Positions 34,371 through 46,152 of a stretch of DNA of 64,000 nucleotides are shown piece after piece. Each line of letters begins with the position of its first letter. The stretch's first letter is position 1. The stretch comes from Labia minor (taxonomy: Eukaryota; Arthropoda; Insecta; Dermaptera; Spongiphoridae): positions 24,918,720-24,982,719 of the forward strand of contig OY720346.1 in the NCBI GenBank assembly GCA_963082975.1, in the 5' to 3' direction. The position numbers and the translations under genes are program-made. Under the pieces are notes generated by a model. That model searched no databases. It was not told where the DNA came from and saw only the letters and a list, made by a program, of their open reading frames with translations.

Positions 34371-35286
34371 CACCCTCCATTCCAAAAGAAACCGAACTTT
34401 AAAAAAAAATAGTACCACTAATGCCATCTGTTGTAATATTTTACCCGTAGATGGCTTAGTCCTTCATTGACAACTGGTATAAATTTCATGACATTTGGAT
34501 GCATACAACAAAAGTTATTGCGTTTCAAATGTCAGTGTGTTTTGTACATCGGTCGGAAAATGAGTTTCAAACAAAGAGCTGAAATTGATTTTTGTGTTAA
34601 ACTTGGTAAAACTTTTACTGAAACGCACCAAATGCTACAAAATGCATATGGTGATGATTGTCTATTCCGTACGCAAGTTTACGAGTGGTTCGGGCGATTC
34701 AAATCGGGTAGAGAGATGCTGGATGATGACGAAAGATCAGGCCGTCCCAGAACCGGATTATCAGAAGCAAATATCAAAAAAGTGCGTGAATTCATCAAAA
34801 ATAACAAAAAATCGTCGGTGAAAGTTATTGAAATGGAATTAGGCATTCCTCAAACATCAGAATTCGTCGTATTCGGCCAGAATATCGAGAAATCGGCAGT
34901 TGGACTCTTTTACACGATAATGCACCATCACATCGTTCTCGACTTGTAACTGAATTTTTGGTCAAACATCACGTTATTCCTTTGCATCATTCGCCCTATT
35001 CACCAGATCTGGCTCCGTGCGACTTCTATCTGTTCCCTAAACTGCATTTGGCGATGAAAGGAAAGTGGCACGCATCGATTGAAGTCATTGAGAAGGCGAC
35101 GACCGACGTCCTAAAGACCATTCCAATAAAGGACATGAAGAAGTCATTTGACAACTTGTTGGAGCGTGCAAATTTGTGTATCGATGCAGAAGGGGAATAC
35201 ATTGATTAATAAAAATGATTTGTTACAAAATATAGATTGGTTTTTTGTTATTTTAAAAAGTTCGGTTTCTTTTGGAATGGAGGGTG
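34371..35286 (+). mobile_element. Mariner transposon, internally deleted, with perfect 30-bp inverted repeats
   Basis: The 30-bp ends (34371-34400 and 35257-35286) are exact reverse complements beginning CACCCTCCATTCC. They are flanked by TA on both sides (34369-34370, 35287-35288), the mariner target duplication. At 916 bp it is shorter than the usual about 1.3 kb because part of the transposase is missing. Perfect ends argue for recent mobilisation, presumably in trans. Confidence 0.95.
34560..35209 (+). pseudogene. Mariner transposase remnant (deleted centre, frameshifted)
   Basis: The start ATG at 34560 opens an N-terminal DNA-binding region (MSFKQRAEIDFCVKLGK, then TQVYEWFGRFKSGR and DDERSGRP linker). 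After GIPQTS (about 34860) the frame shifts and the sequence jumps to the C-terminal catalytic half: LLHDNAPSHRSRLV with the second Asp, and HSPYSPDLAPCDFYLFPKL with the third Asp, spaced 34 residues apart (D34D). The segment with the first catalytic Asp is deleted. The C-terminus ends normally at 35209. It cannot make active transposase. Confidence 0.9.
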
Positions 35287-35289
35287 TAT

Positions 35290-36982
35290 ATTAATAGTTA
35301 ATAAACATCGATACTATTAATCCACGTCGGTCTCTGTATGTCCTCTTGTAATGTAATCATTCTGAAGATAGCATTGTTGAAATATAATTAAAAAATTATA
35401 TTTTATCTACTTATATTATTATGCTAATTATAAATTAAATTAAATTTTATTTTCTAGTATAAAATAAATAAAAAAAAACCCTAAACAGTATATACTATAT
35501 ATCTTAATATTAATTATCTATAATATATAATATAGAATAATATACTGTAATATATGTATGTATAATAAATTATAATACATTTTTTTTAATCAACTTTTCT
35601 TTAAAGTTAAATCTAATGAAATTAAAATTTATCATTTGTTAAAATTTTCTTTTCTTTAAAATCATATCAGTAATTACAAGTAGTTCAATGTTTTTTGTAA
35701 AATATATGTATATGTAATAAAAAAAAGTTAAGATTTTAGATTATTTATAAATGATACAATTTGATAATATAATTTTGCATAATGTTTCATTACATCATGA
35801 AATAGGATTTATATAGAAAAATGATTTTCATTAGAATAAATCCCATACCTCTCTCTAATCTATCGGAACTTTTCGCAATCTTAAATCTTATCTTTTTCTC
35901 TCTGTTGAATAGATTAAAACTGTTTTATCCATTTCCGTCATTTAATGAAAATCCTCTCTCTCATTCTGTATCTTAACATTTTTTTTTGAGCTTGACGTTC
36001 TTTCACTTGACAGCAATGCAACACCTGGGAAGGACACGCTCTGTGATTCTATTTTACTTATCCTTTAATATTTTTTTTACTTCTTCTACAATCAAAAAAA
36101 AAAATTATTATAACTGTAAGATAACTAATTAACTGTTATATAACTTATTTAACAAATTTTCAAAATTAAAATTTAAGAAATTAAAATAAATTTTAAAGAG
36201 ATGATTACATTAGTATATAGTATATGTAGTATAAGTATTGATATTAATGATACAAATGTATATGAACTCCCTGAACTCTCGAAAGGGTATATATAGTAAT
36301 ATTAGTTGAAATTCTGTAACTACAATTTTATCAATATATGAAATATAAGAAATTAGATAAATATATGACATTCATTGAAAAGGAGGGGCCAAAATTCTAA
36401 TTTTTAGTATTTTTAAAGGTCACTCTCGTAAAAGGATGTCTCCTTAGATGTCCATTATATAAATATTTTATAATATTTATATATCTATATAAAAGACTAA
36501 ACCTAAATCTTTGTGGCTTTTACAACATAAATTCATTTCTAGATTCTTTAAATAAATAATGAGAACATAGTCCTAAATTAAAAAAATGCATACTTAAATT
36601 CAATTAAATGTTATGAAAATTGAATTATTTTTTTAATCATCCATTAATTCTATATTTATATATGATAATAAATAAATTATTCATAAATAATTATTTTTAC
36701 TTCTACATATTAAATCATATGTAGATATAATAATTAATATTAATTATTAATATAACATGTTATATAATAATACACATAAACTTAAAATCAATTTATAAAA
36801 TTAATTAAATCTGTTATTTTTAATTAATTAACTTTATAATATTTAACGAATTTTTCTTGCAATTTTTAAATAGATGTGATTGAAAATTAATATTATTTAT
36901 CTAAGTATTCCCATTTATATATTTCTTCATATTAATATGATTCATTTGTATCATTACTCATCAATTATAATAACGTTGTAAT
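35290..36982. other. AT-rich gene-free region
   Basis: No exon, terminal repeat or known transposon fragment recognised. Confidence 0.4.
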
Positions 36983-37178
36983 CTGGAGTGTCTCCACTCG
37001 ACTATCTTGCAAATTTGATTTGGATTAATTAAGATATATTATGTTTAAATTAAATTTAATTAATTATAAATTATAAATTAAAATTAATAAATAATATTTA
37101 TTAAACCAGCGCGTGTTTGGTACTTTGCATCACTTCACGTGCTGGCGCTACTATATATAGCAGTTTTATACAATTTTT

Positions 37179-37861
37179 ACCGACCGACGATAGTAAGGGA
37201 GGTATTGTTTTCACACCAAATTTCACATGTGGAGATTTTTACATATCTCCACGAATCATGCATTTTCTTAACAGAAAAAAGTATTTTTAGCATGATGTCT
37301 GTCCGTCCGTCTGTCCGTCTGTCCGTCCGTCTGTCCGTCCGTCTGTCCGTCCGTCTGTCCGTCCGTATAGATGTGTACAGCCTGAACGGCTTAACGGATT
37401 TTGATGAAATTTGGTATATTTACTTAATGCATCAGTGGGATGAATTGATCAACTTTTGGTGCAAATCCGGAAACCGGAAGTGGTAGTATTAGCGATCGAC
37501 GATAAGAAGGGAAGGGTTATTTTCGCACCAAATTTCACATAAGGAGATTTTTTTACATATCACCACGAATGTATTGGTTTTATCCTTGGGAAAAATCATC
37601 TTCATTATGTTTTTCTTAATTTAAAATTATATGACGTCACCCAGCCCTTCATGACGTCACAGCCTCGGGTAACGCCGGCAACGCCGACTACTTCAGCTAT
37701 ATATTATAAATAAAATAAAATTAAAAATATTTATGTTCTATCCATATCTGTTTTTTATTACATTAATAGATATATTAAAATTATTTGAAATTGTTTCTGT
37801 AGCTGGAAATTAATTTATTTCAAACCGTCGGTCGGTTCGGACCTGGCCACAGGTCAACTTA
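37179..37861 (+). mobile_element. Helentron-like family B, full-length (683 bp)
   Basis: 5' end after a T-run: ACCGACCGACG (37179-37189). 3' end: its inverse CGTCGGTCGGT (37826-37836), then hairpin GACCTG-GCCA-CAGGTC (37840-37855), then AACTTA. The 5' third contains a 12-bp-unit microsatellite (37297-37367) followed by GATGAAATTTGGTATATT, the same body motif as in families A and C. Inserted in family A copy 4 within a T-run, without a clear non-T target duplication. Confidence 0.8.
37297..37367 (+). repeat. (TGTCCGTCCGTC)n microsatellite of family B
   Basis: About six near-perfect 12-bp units of TGTCCGTCCGTC type; a shorter, reversed and degenerate form occurs in the family B copies at about 58340-58375 and 58585-58620. 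Confidence 0.95.
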
Positions 37862-38224
37862 TTTTTAATCATGTGAAGAACTCTCAAACATATATCTTTA
37901 TTTTTACGGTCATTTTAGAGGAAAACAAATGAAAACTTAGTACGTAATGGTCCTCTTCCGGGTGAGCTACATTTCTCAAAAGTTGATAGAAACTACGAAT
38001 TTTGAATAATGCTCGTGTATCAAATTTCATTATTCTAGCTCAAACAGTTTTTGAGTAATCTTGTCTACGTACACTCACACATACATATATACAGAGAGAC
38101 ATTTTTCTCAACCTTTTGTTAGTGAAAATGACTCAGGAACCTTCAAAACGTATAAAAACATCAAAATCTCGATATCGAAAATTTTCGTGATCGCGATACT
38201 ATCTCTATACCGAGATAGTAAAAA

Positions 38225-39543
38225 TTGAATTTTTAAATATACATACTCAATAAAAGAACTCAATTTTATTTTAATATATTTTCTTATTGAATCTGTACTT
38301 ATAATTTAATTAAAGGAACATAAAATAGATTAGATTTTAAAAAAAAAAATATTTCTTTATTTTTATTGAATGATTTGTAAGCCTTTATATAATTTGTTTA
38401 AATTAAGTTTATATTCATTGATGGAACAAAGTGTTATAAAGATCCAATTTAATTTCATCTCATCATTAACGTACCAATAGATAAATAAATATATATAACT
38501 TGAAGTTTTACTCCTATCCACCTTCCGACACTCCCAGAGGGTTATTATCAATACCGATAAAGATTTAACGAACCAAGTAATTCATACTTCATTCCCTCTC
38601 TTTCTTTAGATTAAGTTCATTGAGGATGAACTTTAGTAAATATAAAAATCATTTTTTTTAGAGATTTCAAATTACAAGTTCCTTTAAAGTTTACAGCTGT
38701 TGCAAAGGAATAGATAATGGGCCACTTGGTGAAGAATTAATTAAATCAAAACCGGTACTTGGTATCGTTGCCGGCGGCCTTAGAACAATTTCATGATCAA
38801 CAAACGAAATGAAATCCTCGAGATCGGAGATGGATATCTAGCTAGAGATACGAGAAGTTGGGGGAATGCGAGAGAGAAGGATGAGCGATTTATCATTTTG
38901 ACTAATAATAAATAGAATGCTTTACAAAGTTACACAATCATTTCTTCTACTGAAGAGATCTGCTTATAACTAAAATTCCTTTGATTAAAAAATTATTGAA
39001 CTTTTTTTTTATGTAAATTAATGTCACTTAATGAGATAAAAATATCACTTTCAAATATTAAATGTATATTTTGAAAATTATCTTATTTAAATATATAATC
39101 ACTATTATCTATGCGCACGGCAGTGCGCCGGCCAAGTTCCAGCAAGCCGCGCGCATGCCGTAAGTATATTTACACGAATGGTTTGGAGTCACTTTTGACC
39201 CCCCTGTATCTCAGTGCCTATTGCAAGTACAGAGATAAAATTTTATCTACGTAGTCATATACTAGAACTAAAGCAGTATTCCAAATTTCATAGATATAGC
39301 TTCAGTAGATCTTGAAATATGACCCTGTGAAAATAGCTTATTTTGGAACTGATTCACTGATTGGTCAACAAAATTCTTAGGGTATTTCCAATTGTCCTAG
39401 CGCTATGAAATTTGGCATACAGGTCGTGTGTTATAAGTGGGTTAACAAAAAATTATGAAATTTAGGAAATCGGTCAAGCTTGAGTTGTTATAATCGAATA
39501 TCAATGCGATTTTAACGAATTCAAACGAATTCATTGGTTTTGT
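38225..39543. other. Gene-free region with repeat-like body sequence at 39110-39540
   Basis: 38225-39100 is mostly AT-rich, with a more complex patch at about 38695-38885 (CCGGTACTTGGTATCG, GATCGGAGATGGATATC) that I cannot identify. From about 39117 (GCGCACGGCAGTGCGCCGGC) the sequence resembles further Helentron-like bodies (CAAATTTCATAGATATAG, GAAATTTGGCATAC) but without termini. Confidence 0.4.
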
Positions 39544-41561
39544 CAGAAACTAATCAAGCTAGGACTTCGAAATTTGGTACACCGATATTATTTACAGTTT
39601 GTAGATTTCTTTTAAAATTTCGTCAAAATCGGTTAACCGGAAGTGGTAGTTTACCTACACTGGTTGCGTTTACCTTTCAAGTAAAGTACCAGTTTGCTTC
39701 GAGATATTTGCTTCATATTTTGTGTATAGATTTAAAAATATGAAAAAAATTCAGATACCAAATTTCATCATGATCTGACTACCGGAAGTGACATTTTACC
39801 TATACAAGTAGCGTTAGGTGTAAATTATAAATATATATAATAGTGTTAAACCATTTTACTTTATAATTTAAATTAATGTTTGTTTATTTTTATTGTTATA
39901 ACTTAACAGTTTCTATATAATTTTCAATTAATATTAATAGTTCTAATTATTTATTATTCAATACAAGTTGGAAATTCAGAACTATAAAATAAAAGAACAA
40001 ATAAAATTATTATATTTAATATATAAACAAATATAATTTTAATTTACAAAAATTTGCAATTTTTTTAAACACAAAATTACTTCAAAGGCTAAGAATGGAC
40101 GCGGGCGCGGCACAAAAAGGAAAAAATAGGAAGCTTTCTTAAAAAAAAGTATTGAAATCTAATCAAAAACATACCTGTTAAAAAGGGGGCCAAGTTCCTA
40201 TCGGCTATTTGTTTGCCTAAAAAAGGGTTCAAATCCATCCCAATGCCAAGTTTAGATGCACTTCAAAATCATTCATAATCATTTTTATCAACAGCCTGAT
40301 CCACTGGTAAACATTTGGCATTCCAAAGAATCGCCACCACACCCAGTCCTCCGCCTCCTGCATCCAGGCACGCCACTTTATTCACGTCAACGGTCCATCT
40401 GGCCGAAATTCACTTTACCATACACCCAACTTAAAATATGGTATAGTTGTTAAAATACGTAGGTACATGGTTTAAAATATCTAAAATTATAATACTTAGA
40501 AATTTGAACTTGGCAGGTTTTCGTACTGTGCGTAACACTAGATTAATTGTATAATTATATTTATTATTTAAATATATAAATTAACCTGCTAATTCTAAGT
40601 ATTCAAATTGTAGATATTTTAAACCAAGTACCTACGTATTTTAACAACTATACCATATTTTAAGTTGGGTATATGGTAAAGTGAATTTCGGCCAGATGGA
40701 CCGTTGACGTGAATAAAGTGGCGTGCCTGGATGCAGGAGGCGGAGGACTGGGTGTGGTGGCGATTCTTTGGAATGCCAAATGTTTACCAGTGGATCAGGC
40801 TGTTGATAAAAATGATTATGAATGATTTTGAAGTGCATCTAAACTTGGCATTGGGATGGATTTGAACCCTTTTTTAGGCAAACAAATAGCCGATAGGAAC
40901 TTGGCCCCCTTTTTAACAGGTATGTTTTTGATTAGATTATTTTTTCACCAATATAAATTGAAATATTTGCATCATTTGTTTATAATTTCACATTGTATTT
41001 TAATTAATTTAAATCATTTTATTAAATTTAATCAAAATTAACTAATGAAAATAATTATGGAAAATATATTAAAATCACAAGTTTTGATTTAACAATTTTT
41101 GTGAAAATATTTTTATAATATCTTCATAATAAAAATCGGGAGTGTCCTCCCCTAGACTTTTCCGCATATAAATATGTAATTAGGTTATTATTATTATGTT
41201 TTAACAACAATAAAAATAGACAAACTAATTAATTTAAATTATAAAGTAAAATGGTTTAACACTATTATATATATTTATAATTTACACCTAACGCTACTTG
41301 TATAGGTAAAATGTCACTTCCGGTAGTCAGATCATGATGAAATTTGGTATCTGAATTTTTTTCATATTTTTAAATCTATATACAAAATAGGAAGCAAATA
41401 TCTCGAAGCAAACTGGTACTTTACTTGAAAAGTAAACACAACCAGTGTAGGTAAAGTACCACTTCCGGTTAACCGATTTTGACGAAATTTTGATAGAAAT
41501 CTACAAACTGTGAATAATATCGGTGTACCAAATTTCGAAGTCCTAGCTTGATTAGTTTCTG
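39544..41561. repeat. Large inverted duplication (outer arms)
   Basis: Outer arms 39544 to about 39895 and about 41210-41561 are reverse complements at about 97 percent (about eight mismatches in 330 bp by eye) and consist of family C body sequence. The mirror sum of coordinates stays constant (81105) along the arm. Between outer and inner arms lie unrelated segments of similar length (about 250 and 262 bp). Confidence 0.8.
40156..40938. repeat. Near-perfect 327-bp palindrome arms with 129-bp spacer
   Basis: Left arm 40156-40482 and right arm 40612-40938 differ at two positions in 327 bp. A 65-codon open frame (40256-40453 plus, 40641-40838 minus) is therefore identical on both strands; it matches no family I know and has little else to support coding. 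The spacer's edges (ATACTTAGAA..., GCAGGTT) also pair imperfectly. Sequence in the arms is more complex (CAGTCCTCCGCCTCCTGCAT) than the AT-rich background. A transcript would fold into a very long hairpin. Confidence 0.9.
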
Positions 41562-41741
41562 AGTAAATTTGCTCACAGACAAACATTACATACATCCATA
41601 CATCCATACACACACACAGACAATTCGAAAAATGGTATTTTCCGACTCATGGAGGTCTAAAACGTCAAGATCTATCGAAATCTCGAAGTCGAAATTTTTG
41701 ACGATTCCAATACTTCCCTTATACGAAGTATGCGGGAAAGT
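41135..41741 (-). mobile_element. Helentron-like family C, full-length (607 bp)
   Basis: Minus strand 5' end after a T-run: ACTTTCCCGC (41741-41732). 3' end: GCGGAAAAGT (41165-41156, one mismatch from the inverse), then hairpin GGGAG-GACA-CTCCC (41151-41138). The 5' part holds a TG/(TATGGATG) microsatellite (about 41570-41625). The body has GAAATTTGGTACACCG and CGGTTAACCGGAAGTGG. Architecture and length parallel family A although termini differ. Confidence 0.75.
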
Positions 41742-41744
41742 AAA

Positions 41745-42400
41745 AATTGAGAACATATGAAGAATTTTATTTGAGAAAATAAATTTTTAAAAAAATGACG
41801 AACTATATTTTTAATCAAAGTTAATGTTTAAATTTCTCAATCATATATCATTCTCATATAATAAACATAATAAGGAAGTTTTATTATACCTATAATTTTT
41901 AAAAATATAGTATTTTGTTCTAATAAGGATATGTTAAGGTCAGTAGTATGGTAATTTATCATTTATAACCGGGAGTCAAGAGGTTCATTCAACTATTTCA
42001 AATGCATAATGCAAAAAAAAAAAGAAGAAAACATCTTACTAACTAATAACAGGCCAAGGTGATTCTTTATTCACCCTCATAATTTTGTTATCGAAAATAA
42101 AGAGTGGGAGAGAAAGAGATAAAGAAAGTTTGTCGTAATAGAAGAGGCGACTAGTCGGATATAACGTGTTAAATCACAAGAACATAACAACATAAGCAAG
42201 GTCGTGTTGTTGTTGTTGTTATGTGGTTGTTGTTCGCCCATCACAGGTGAGAGCCATTTGGTCAGAGATAATCACTTGGATGCAAGTAGTAAATCAACCA
42301 TGGAATGGGATTTATAGAAGCGATGATGATCAAATGGAGTTGGTTCTATCCAACTAATGAATATCAAGCACAGTTCTATTTAAGATGGTTATAAGAATAA

Positions 42401-42435
<35 letters not shown>

Positions 42436-43205
42436 TAAACTAGAAAAATAATTGAAAATTGCTTGAGGGTATCTGTCCGTTTAGTACTAGATCATGAAAG
42501 CACTTGAAAATTACTAATCCTTAAACGAATCAATTAACTTCGGATGAGTGAATTGATGAAATGTAATAAAATCTCTTTTTACTTTCCGAAGGAAGGAAAA
42601 TATTGGAATCATGTTAGAAGATATTGGTATGTCCTTAAGTTTTCAGGATCCTGATTATATTTTTAAGATTTTTACAATGGTATATATTCGAATAATAAAT
42701 AATGTCATTGCACATTGTTTGAGGGTATCTGTTCGTTTAGTAGTTTAGAAGTGGTTTAGAAGAAGGTTGAGAAAATAATTCAATAAGCGACTTAAGGGAT
42801 ATTGTATAATTGTCAGTGCTGTAGTATTTAATTGCGGTATAAATAATTATTTGATAAAATTCTATGGAAATAAAATTTCTAGAATGTACATATTTCTCTT
42901 TATCAATCTAAATTTTTAGCGCTATTGAATTTTTTCTGCAGTAACCACATTTCTTCATGTTCAATTAGTGACTTATTAGAATATAATTTTAATATAATAA
43001 TTTAATTGATTAAGAAGTATTAAAAAATTAAAGAAATTTAACTAATAACTCAATTGACTAAAGAAGAGTAGAAATTTTACTTTAACAAGATTTTATAAAT
43101 TTATTTTTATTAATACCGAAAGATATATAGAAAGATAACATTATCATTATATATTAAAATGATTTATTTATATATTTTATCTATTTATTTATCCTTATTA
43201 TTTGC
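41745..43205. other. Gene-free region with GTTGTT tract, (TA)n and a degenerate element end
   Basis: GTTGTTGTTGTTG at about 42204 precedes CATCACAGGTGAGAG, which contains a donor-like site; the context is too thin to call an exon. (TA)n lies at about 42401-42430. At about 42575, TTTACTTTCCGAAGGAAGG then AAAATATTGGAATCATG resembles a family C-type 5' end. TTGAGGGTATCTGT.CGTTTA occurs twice, at about 42463 and 42720. Confidence 0.45.
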
Positions 43206-43526
43206 GAAAAGGATTCTTCGCAACATGCATGGACCAAAGAAAGATAAGGTCTTCGGGGAATGGCGGAGACTGCATAACGAGAAATTTCATGACCTCTATG
43301 CATCTCCAGACATAGTTAGGGTTATAAAATCTAGAAGATTGCAATGGGCAGGGCAAGTAATAAGAATGGGAGAGGAAAGACTGTCGAGAAATCTATTTTT
43401 GGGGAGACCAATTGGGAAACGTCCGATTGGGGGATCAAGGACGCGTTGGCGGACAATGTCGGAAGGGAAGTGAGAGAAAGTTGGAGAAATGTGGTTGCTA
43501 CGGCCAAGAACTTTCGAATTCAATAG
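43206..43526 (+). pseudogene. RTE-like LINE fragment, 3' end of the reverse transcriptase ORF
   Basis: Translates as RILRNMHGPKKDKVFGEWRR, then LHNEKFHDLYASPDIVRVIK and WAGQVIRMGEERLSRNLFLG, the C-terminal tail typical of endonuclease-reverse transcriptase LINEs. It is clearly the same family as 55892-56775. A frameshift at about 43450 splits the tail (ADNVGREVRESWRNVVATAK, ending FRIQ at 43526). Everything upstream of the tail is missing. Confidence 0.8.
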
Positions 43527-43574
43527 AGGCACCGAGATAGATTTATCCTTGTTTAACACTTCCTTGTATTAAAT

Positions 43575-43790
43575 ATAGTACCGGGACCCCGAGCCTCGGC
43601 TCGGTACTTAAGTTAAAAAAAATGATTCATTATTATTGGATTTGGCTGGTAATATTAATACCTGGGACACCGAGCTCTCGCTCTACCCTTTAAAAAATAT
43701 TGATATACAATTCTTTAATTATTTATTACAATTATTAAATGTTACACATTTGCATCAATCTGATTAAAATGAATGAACTTGTGCTCCTCA
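43575..43790 (+). repeat. Family E repeat, modules 2 and 1
   Basis: CCCCGAGCCTCGGCTCGG hairpin, then AAAAAAAATGATTC and TTTGGCTGGTAATATTA, then ACCTGGGACACCGAGCTCTC and ACAATTCTTTAATTATT. Both modules also occur at 7676-8245. Confidence 0.7.
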
Positions 43791-43794
43791 ATAA

Positions 43795-45514
43795 TACATA
43801 AATATATAAATAATATATACATATATTTTATTTTCTAAAGTGTTTTTTTTAAAAACTGTTTAGCGCCAATTTTAGCTAGCATAATAAGATAAGATATAAA
43901 CAAATTAAAATAATTGTAGCTTTTTTTTAAAAAAAGAATAAAATTAAAATTTATAATGGTGATCTCGAAAATCTTTACTAATTTTATTTTACATTTTTTA
44001 CATTTTTTTTCTATTCTTTTAATTTTTCTTTAATTATTATCAGAAGTTATTATTATATTATTTATTGTATATTCATCTTTTATAATATATCAAATGTTTA
44101 AAAATTTGACATATTATACAAAGAATTTCAATAAAGGTTTTAAAGTAATTAATCATGTTTTTAAATCTAACACAAACAGAGGTGACTTTTGATAAATATA
44201 TACATATAATTATTTATTATTTAAATTATGAATCTGTTGACAAATCACCAAATACTTGTTTTTATAAGAAATATTCTAACCAATTTTTAAATACATAGTT
44301 AAATAAAAAAAAAAAACCATGATAAATATTAAAATATTCTTTTACTATAAATATTTTTCTAAAACTATTAAAAACAACTACAACGAGATAAAACTGGTTA
44401 AATGTTTCTTAATTTATAATCTTACTTTATCTATTCGTGTGTTAATCATGATATACATCCAAGATGAATATCTAATAGCTTAATAGGAATTAAATTGACC
44501 TAAAATTTCAATTAGAACGATATTTATTTAATACATTTTTAGCTTATATGTTAAAAATGAAATGCATATTCTGGATACATATCATTAATTTTTTTTGTGA
44601 TTTTTAATTAAAAAAAGTTCCATCTCTTTTTGTTTACTAATCATTTGGAATGTTGTTTTTATTTTAAATGTTATTCATTTTTTTTTTGTTTTGTTTATTT
44701 GTTTGTTTCTATTTGTCTTATCAAATCCAGTTTTTTTAATATTATTATATATTCTTAAATGTATTACTCAACCAATATCATTAATTATAAAAAGTTCATT
44801 TAATTTAGAATATTTGTTTTAAAAATTGTTTTTCATTGGAGTTTTTTTCATTCTAAAATTCATTTATTAATAAACTCTTAAAATTACAGGATTAAATTGA
44901 GTTCAAATTATTAAAAAAAAAAAAAAAATTAAATGGGAAAAGGGTTGATAAAAATCCTGGGTCTATACCTAGGTAACTCTTGAACTGAGATGAGAGAGGA
45001 CATTAATAATTATCTTCCGAGCACGCTGATGCTGATGATGATAATAATCATCTATAATGAATTGTCAGTCAACAGACAATCAGACAGCGCTCCCAATTTT
45101 CTCTCATATTCTTTATTCTCTCTTTCACTTACTTGGTTGATCAAGATATATCCTATAAATATAAGTGATTCATAAAAAAAGAAACAATTACGTAACCAGT
45201 TATACTCCCTTTCAGGATGGACCTTCGAGATATTGAAAAATGATTATTAACCTTAATGATTGGACATGACATTTTACATGCTTGGATTTTAAATTGTTTG
45301 AGAGGGATAAGAATGCATATCTACGAATGACTTTCCCCACAATTTATATTACTTACCCTTCCATTTTCGTGCTTAATATTCTACTCGTATATTAATTATC
45401 CTTTGCACATATATTAAAATTAATTTTCTTGTTTTAATTTTCATAAGCAAATAGTGAATAATACAGGGGTAATAAGTTTTTTTCATACAAAAAAAAATTA
45501 TCAAATTCATTTTT
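43795..45514. other. AT-rich gene-free region
   Basis: No exon or transposon recognised; homopolymer runs are frequent (for example A-run near 44912). Confidence 0.4.
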
Positions 45515-46126
45515 ACTATCTGGCCAGAGATAGTATTGCGATCACGAAAATTTTCGATGTCGAGATTTTGATGTTTTTATACGTTTTGAAGGTTCCTGAA
45601 TCATTTTCACTAAGGTTGAGAAAAATGTCTGTGTGTGTGTGTGTTGGTATGTATGTGTGTGTGTATGTATGTAGCCAAGATTACGCAAAAACGGTTTGAG
45701 CTAGAATAATGAAATTTGGATCATGGGCATTATTCAAAATTTGTAGTTTTCAATCAACTTTTGAGAAATGTAGCTCAACCAGAAGAGGGTCATTACCTAC
45801 AACGTTTTGATTTTTTTTCCTCTAAAGTGACCATAAAAATAAAGATATATGTTTGATAATTTTTCACATGATTAATAATTGTATAAAACTGCTATATATA
45901 GAATTTCAGCTTGATTGATTCGCTGAAATTACCAGAATTAATTTTTTAACACTGCAAATCTCACGCGCCAACACGTGACGTGGTGCCATTAACAAAAAAC
46001 CAATCATCCGCTGGTTTAATATTTATTATTTATAATTTATAATTAATTAAATTTAATTTAAATATAATATATTATGTTATTTAATCCAATTCAAATTGCA
46101 AGATAGTCGAGTGGAGACACTCCAGC
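45515..46126 (+). mobile_element. Helentron-like family A, copy 5 (complete, 612 bp)
   Basis: Reference copy. 5' ACTATCTGGCCAGAGATAGT after a T-run; TG/(TATG) microsatellite at about 45630-45672; body GAGCTAGAATAATGAAATTT; 3' GCAAGATAGT (46099-46108), hairpin TGGAG-ACA-CTCCA, end GC followed by T. No ORF of note; non-autonomous. Confidence 0.9.
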
Positions 46127-46152
46127 TTATTTTTAAAACTATATGATCTAGA

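Larger units (their letters stand above)
36983..38219 (-). mobile_element. Helentron-like family A, copy 4, split by a family B element
   Basis: On the minus strand the 5' end is ACTATCTCGGTATAGAGATA (38219 downward). The 3' end (36983) has the motif GCAAGATAGT followed by hairpin TGGAG-ACA-CTCCA. Family B sits inside at 37179-37861 in opposite orientation. The joined family A parts read ACAATTTTT|AATCATGTG as in uninterrupted copies. Confidence 0.85.

Noticed and set aside
37297-37367. Spaced repeats as a CRISPR-like array
   Set aside because: It is a plain 12-bp microsatellite without unique spacers and lies inside a eukaryotic transposon.
40215-40240. GGTTCAAATCC as a tRNA T-arm
   Set aside because: No acceptor stem, D-arm or anticodon arm can be built around it; the stretch is part of the palindrome.
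40256-40838. Identical 65-codon ORFs on both strands as a real protein gene
   Set aside because: The identity is fully explained by the palindrome; no domain, no conserved start context.
43650-43700. Family E hairpins as a Helitron 3' end
   Set aside because: No CTRR terminus follows the hairpin at a fixed distance in the copies seen.
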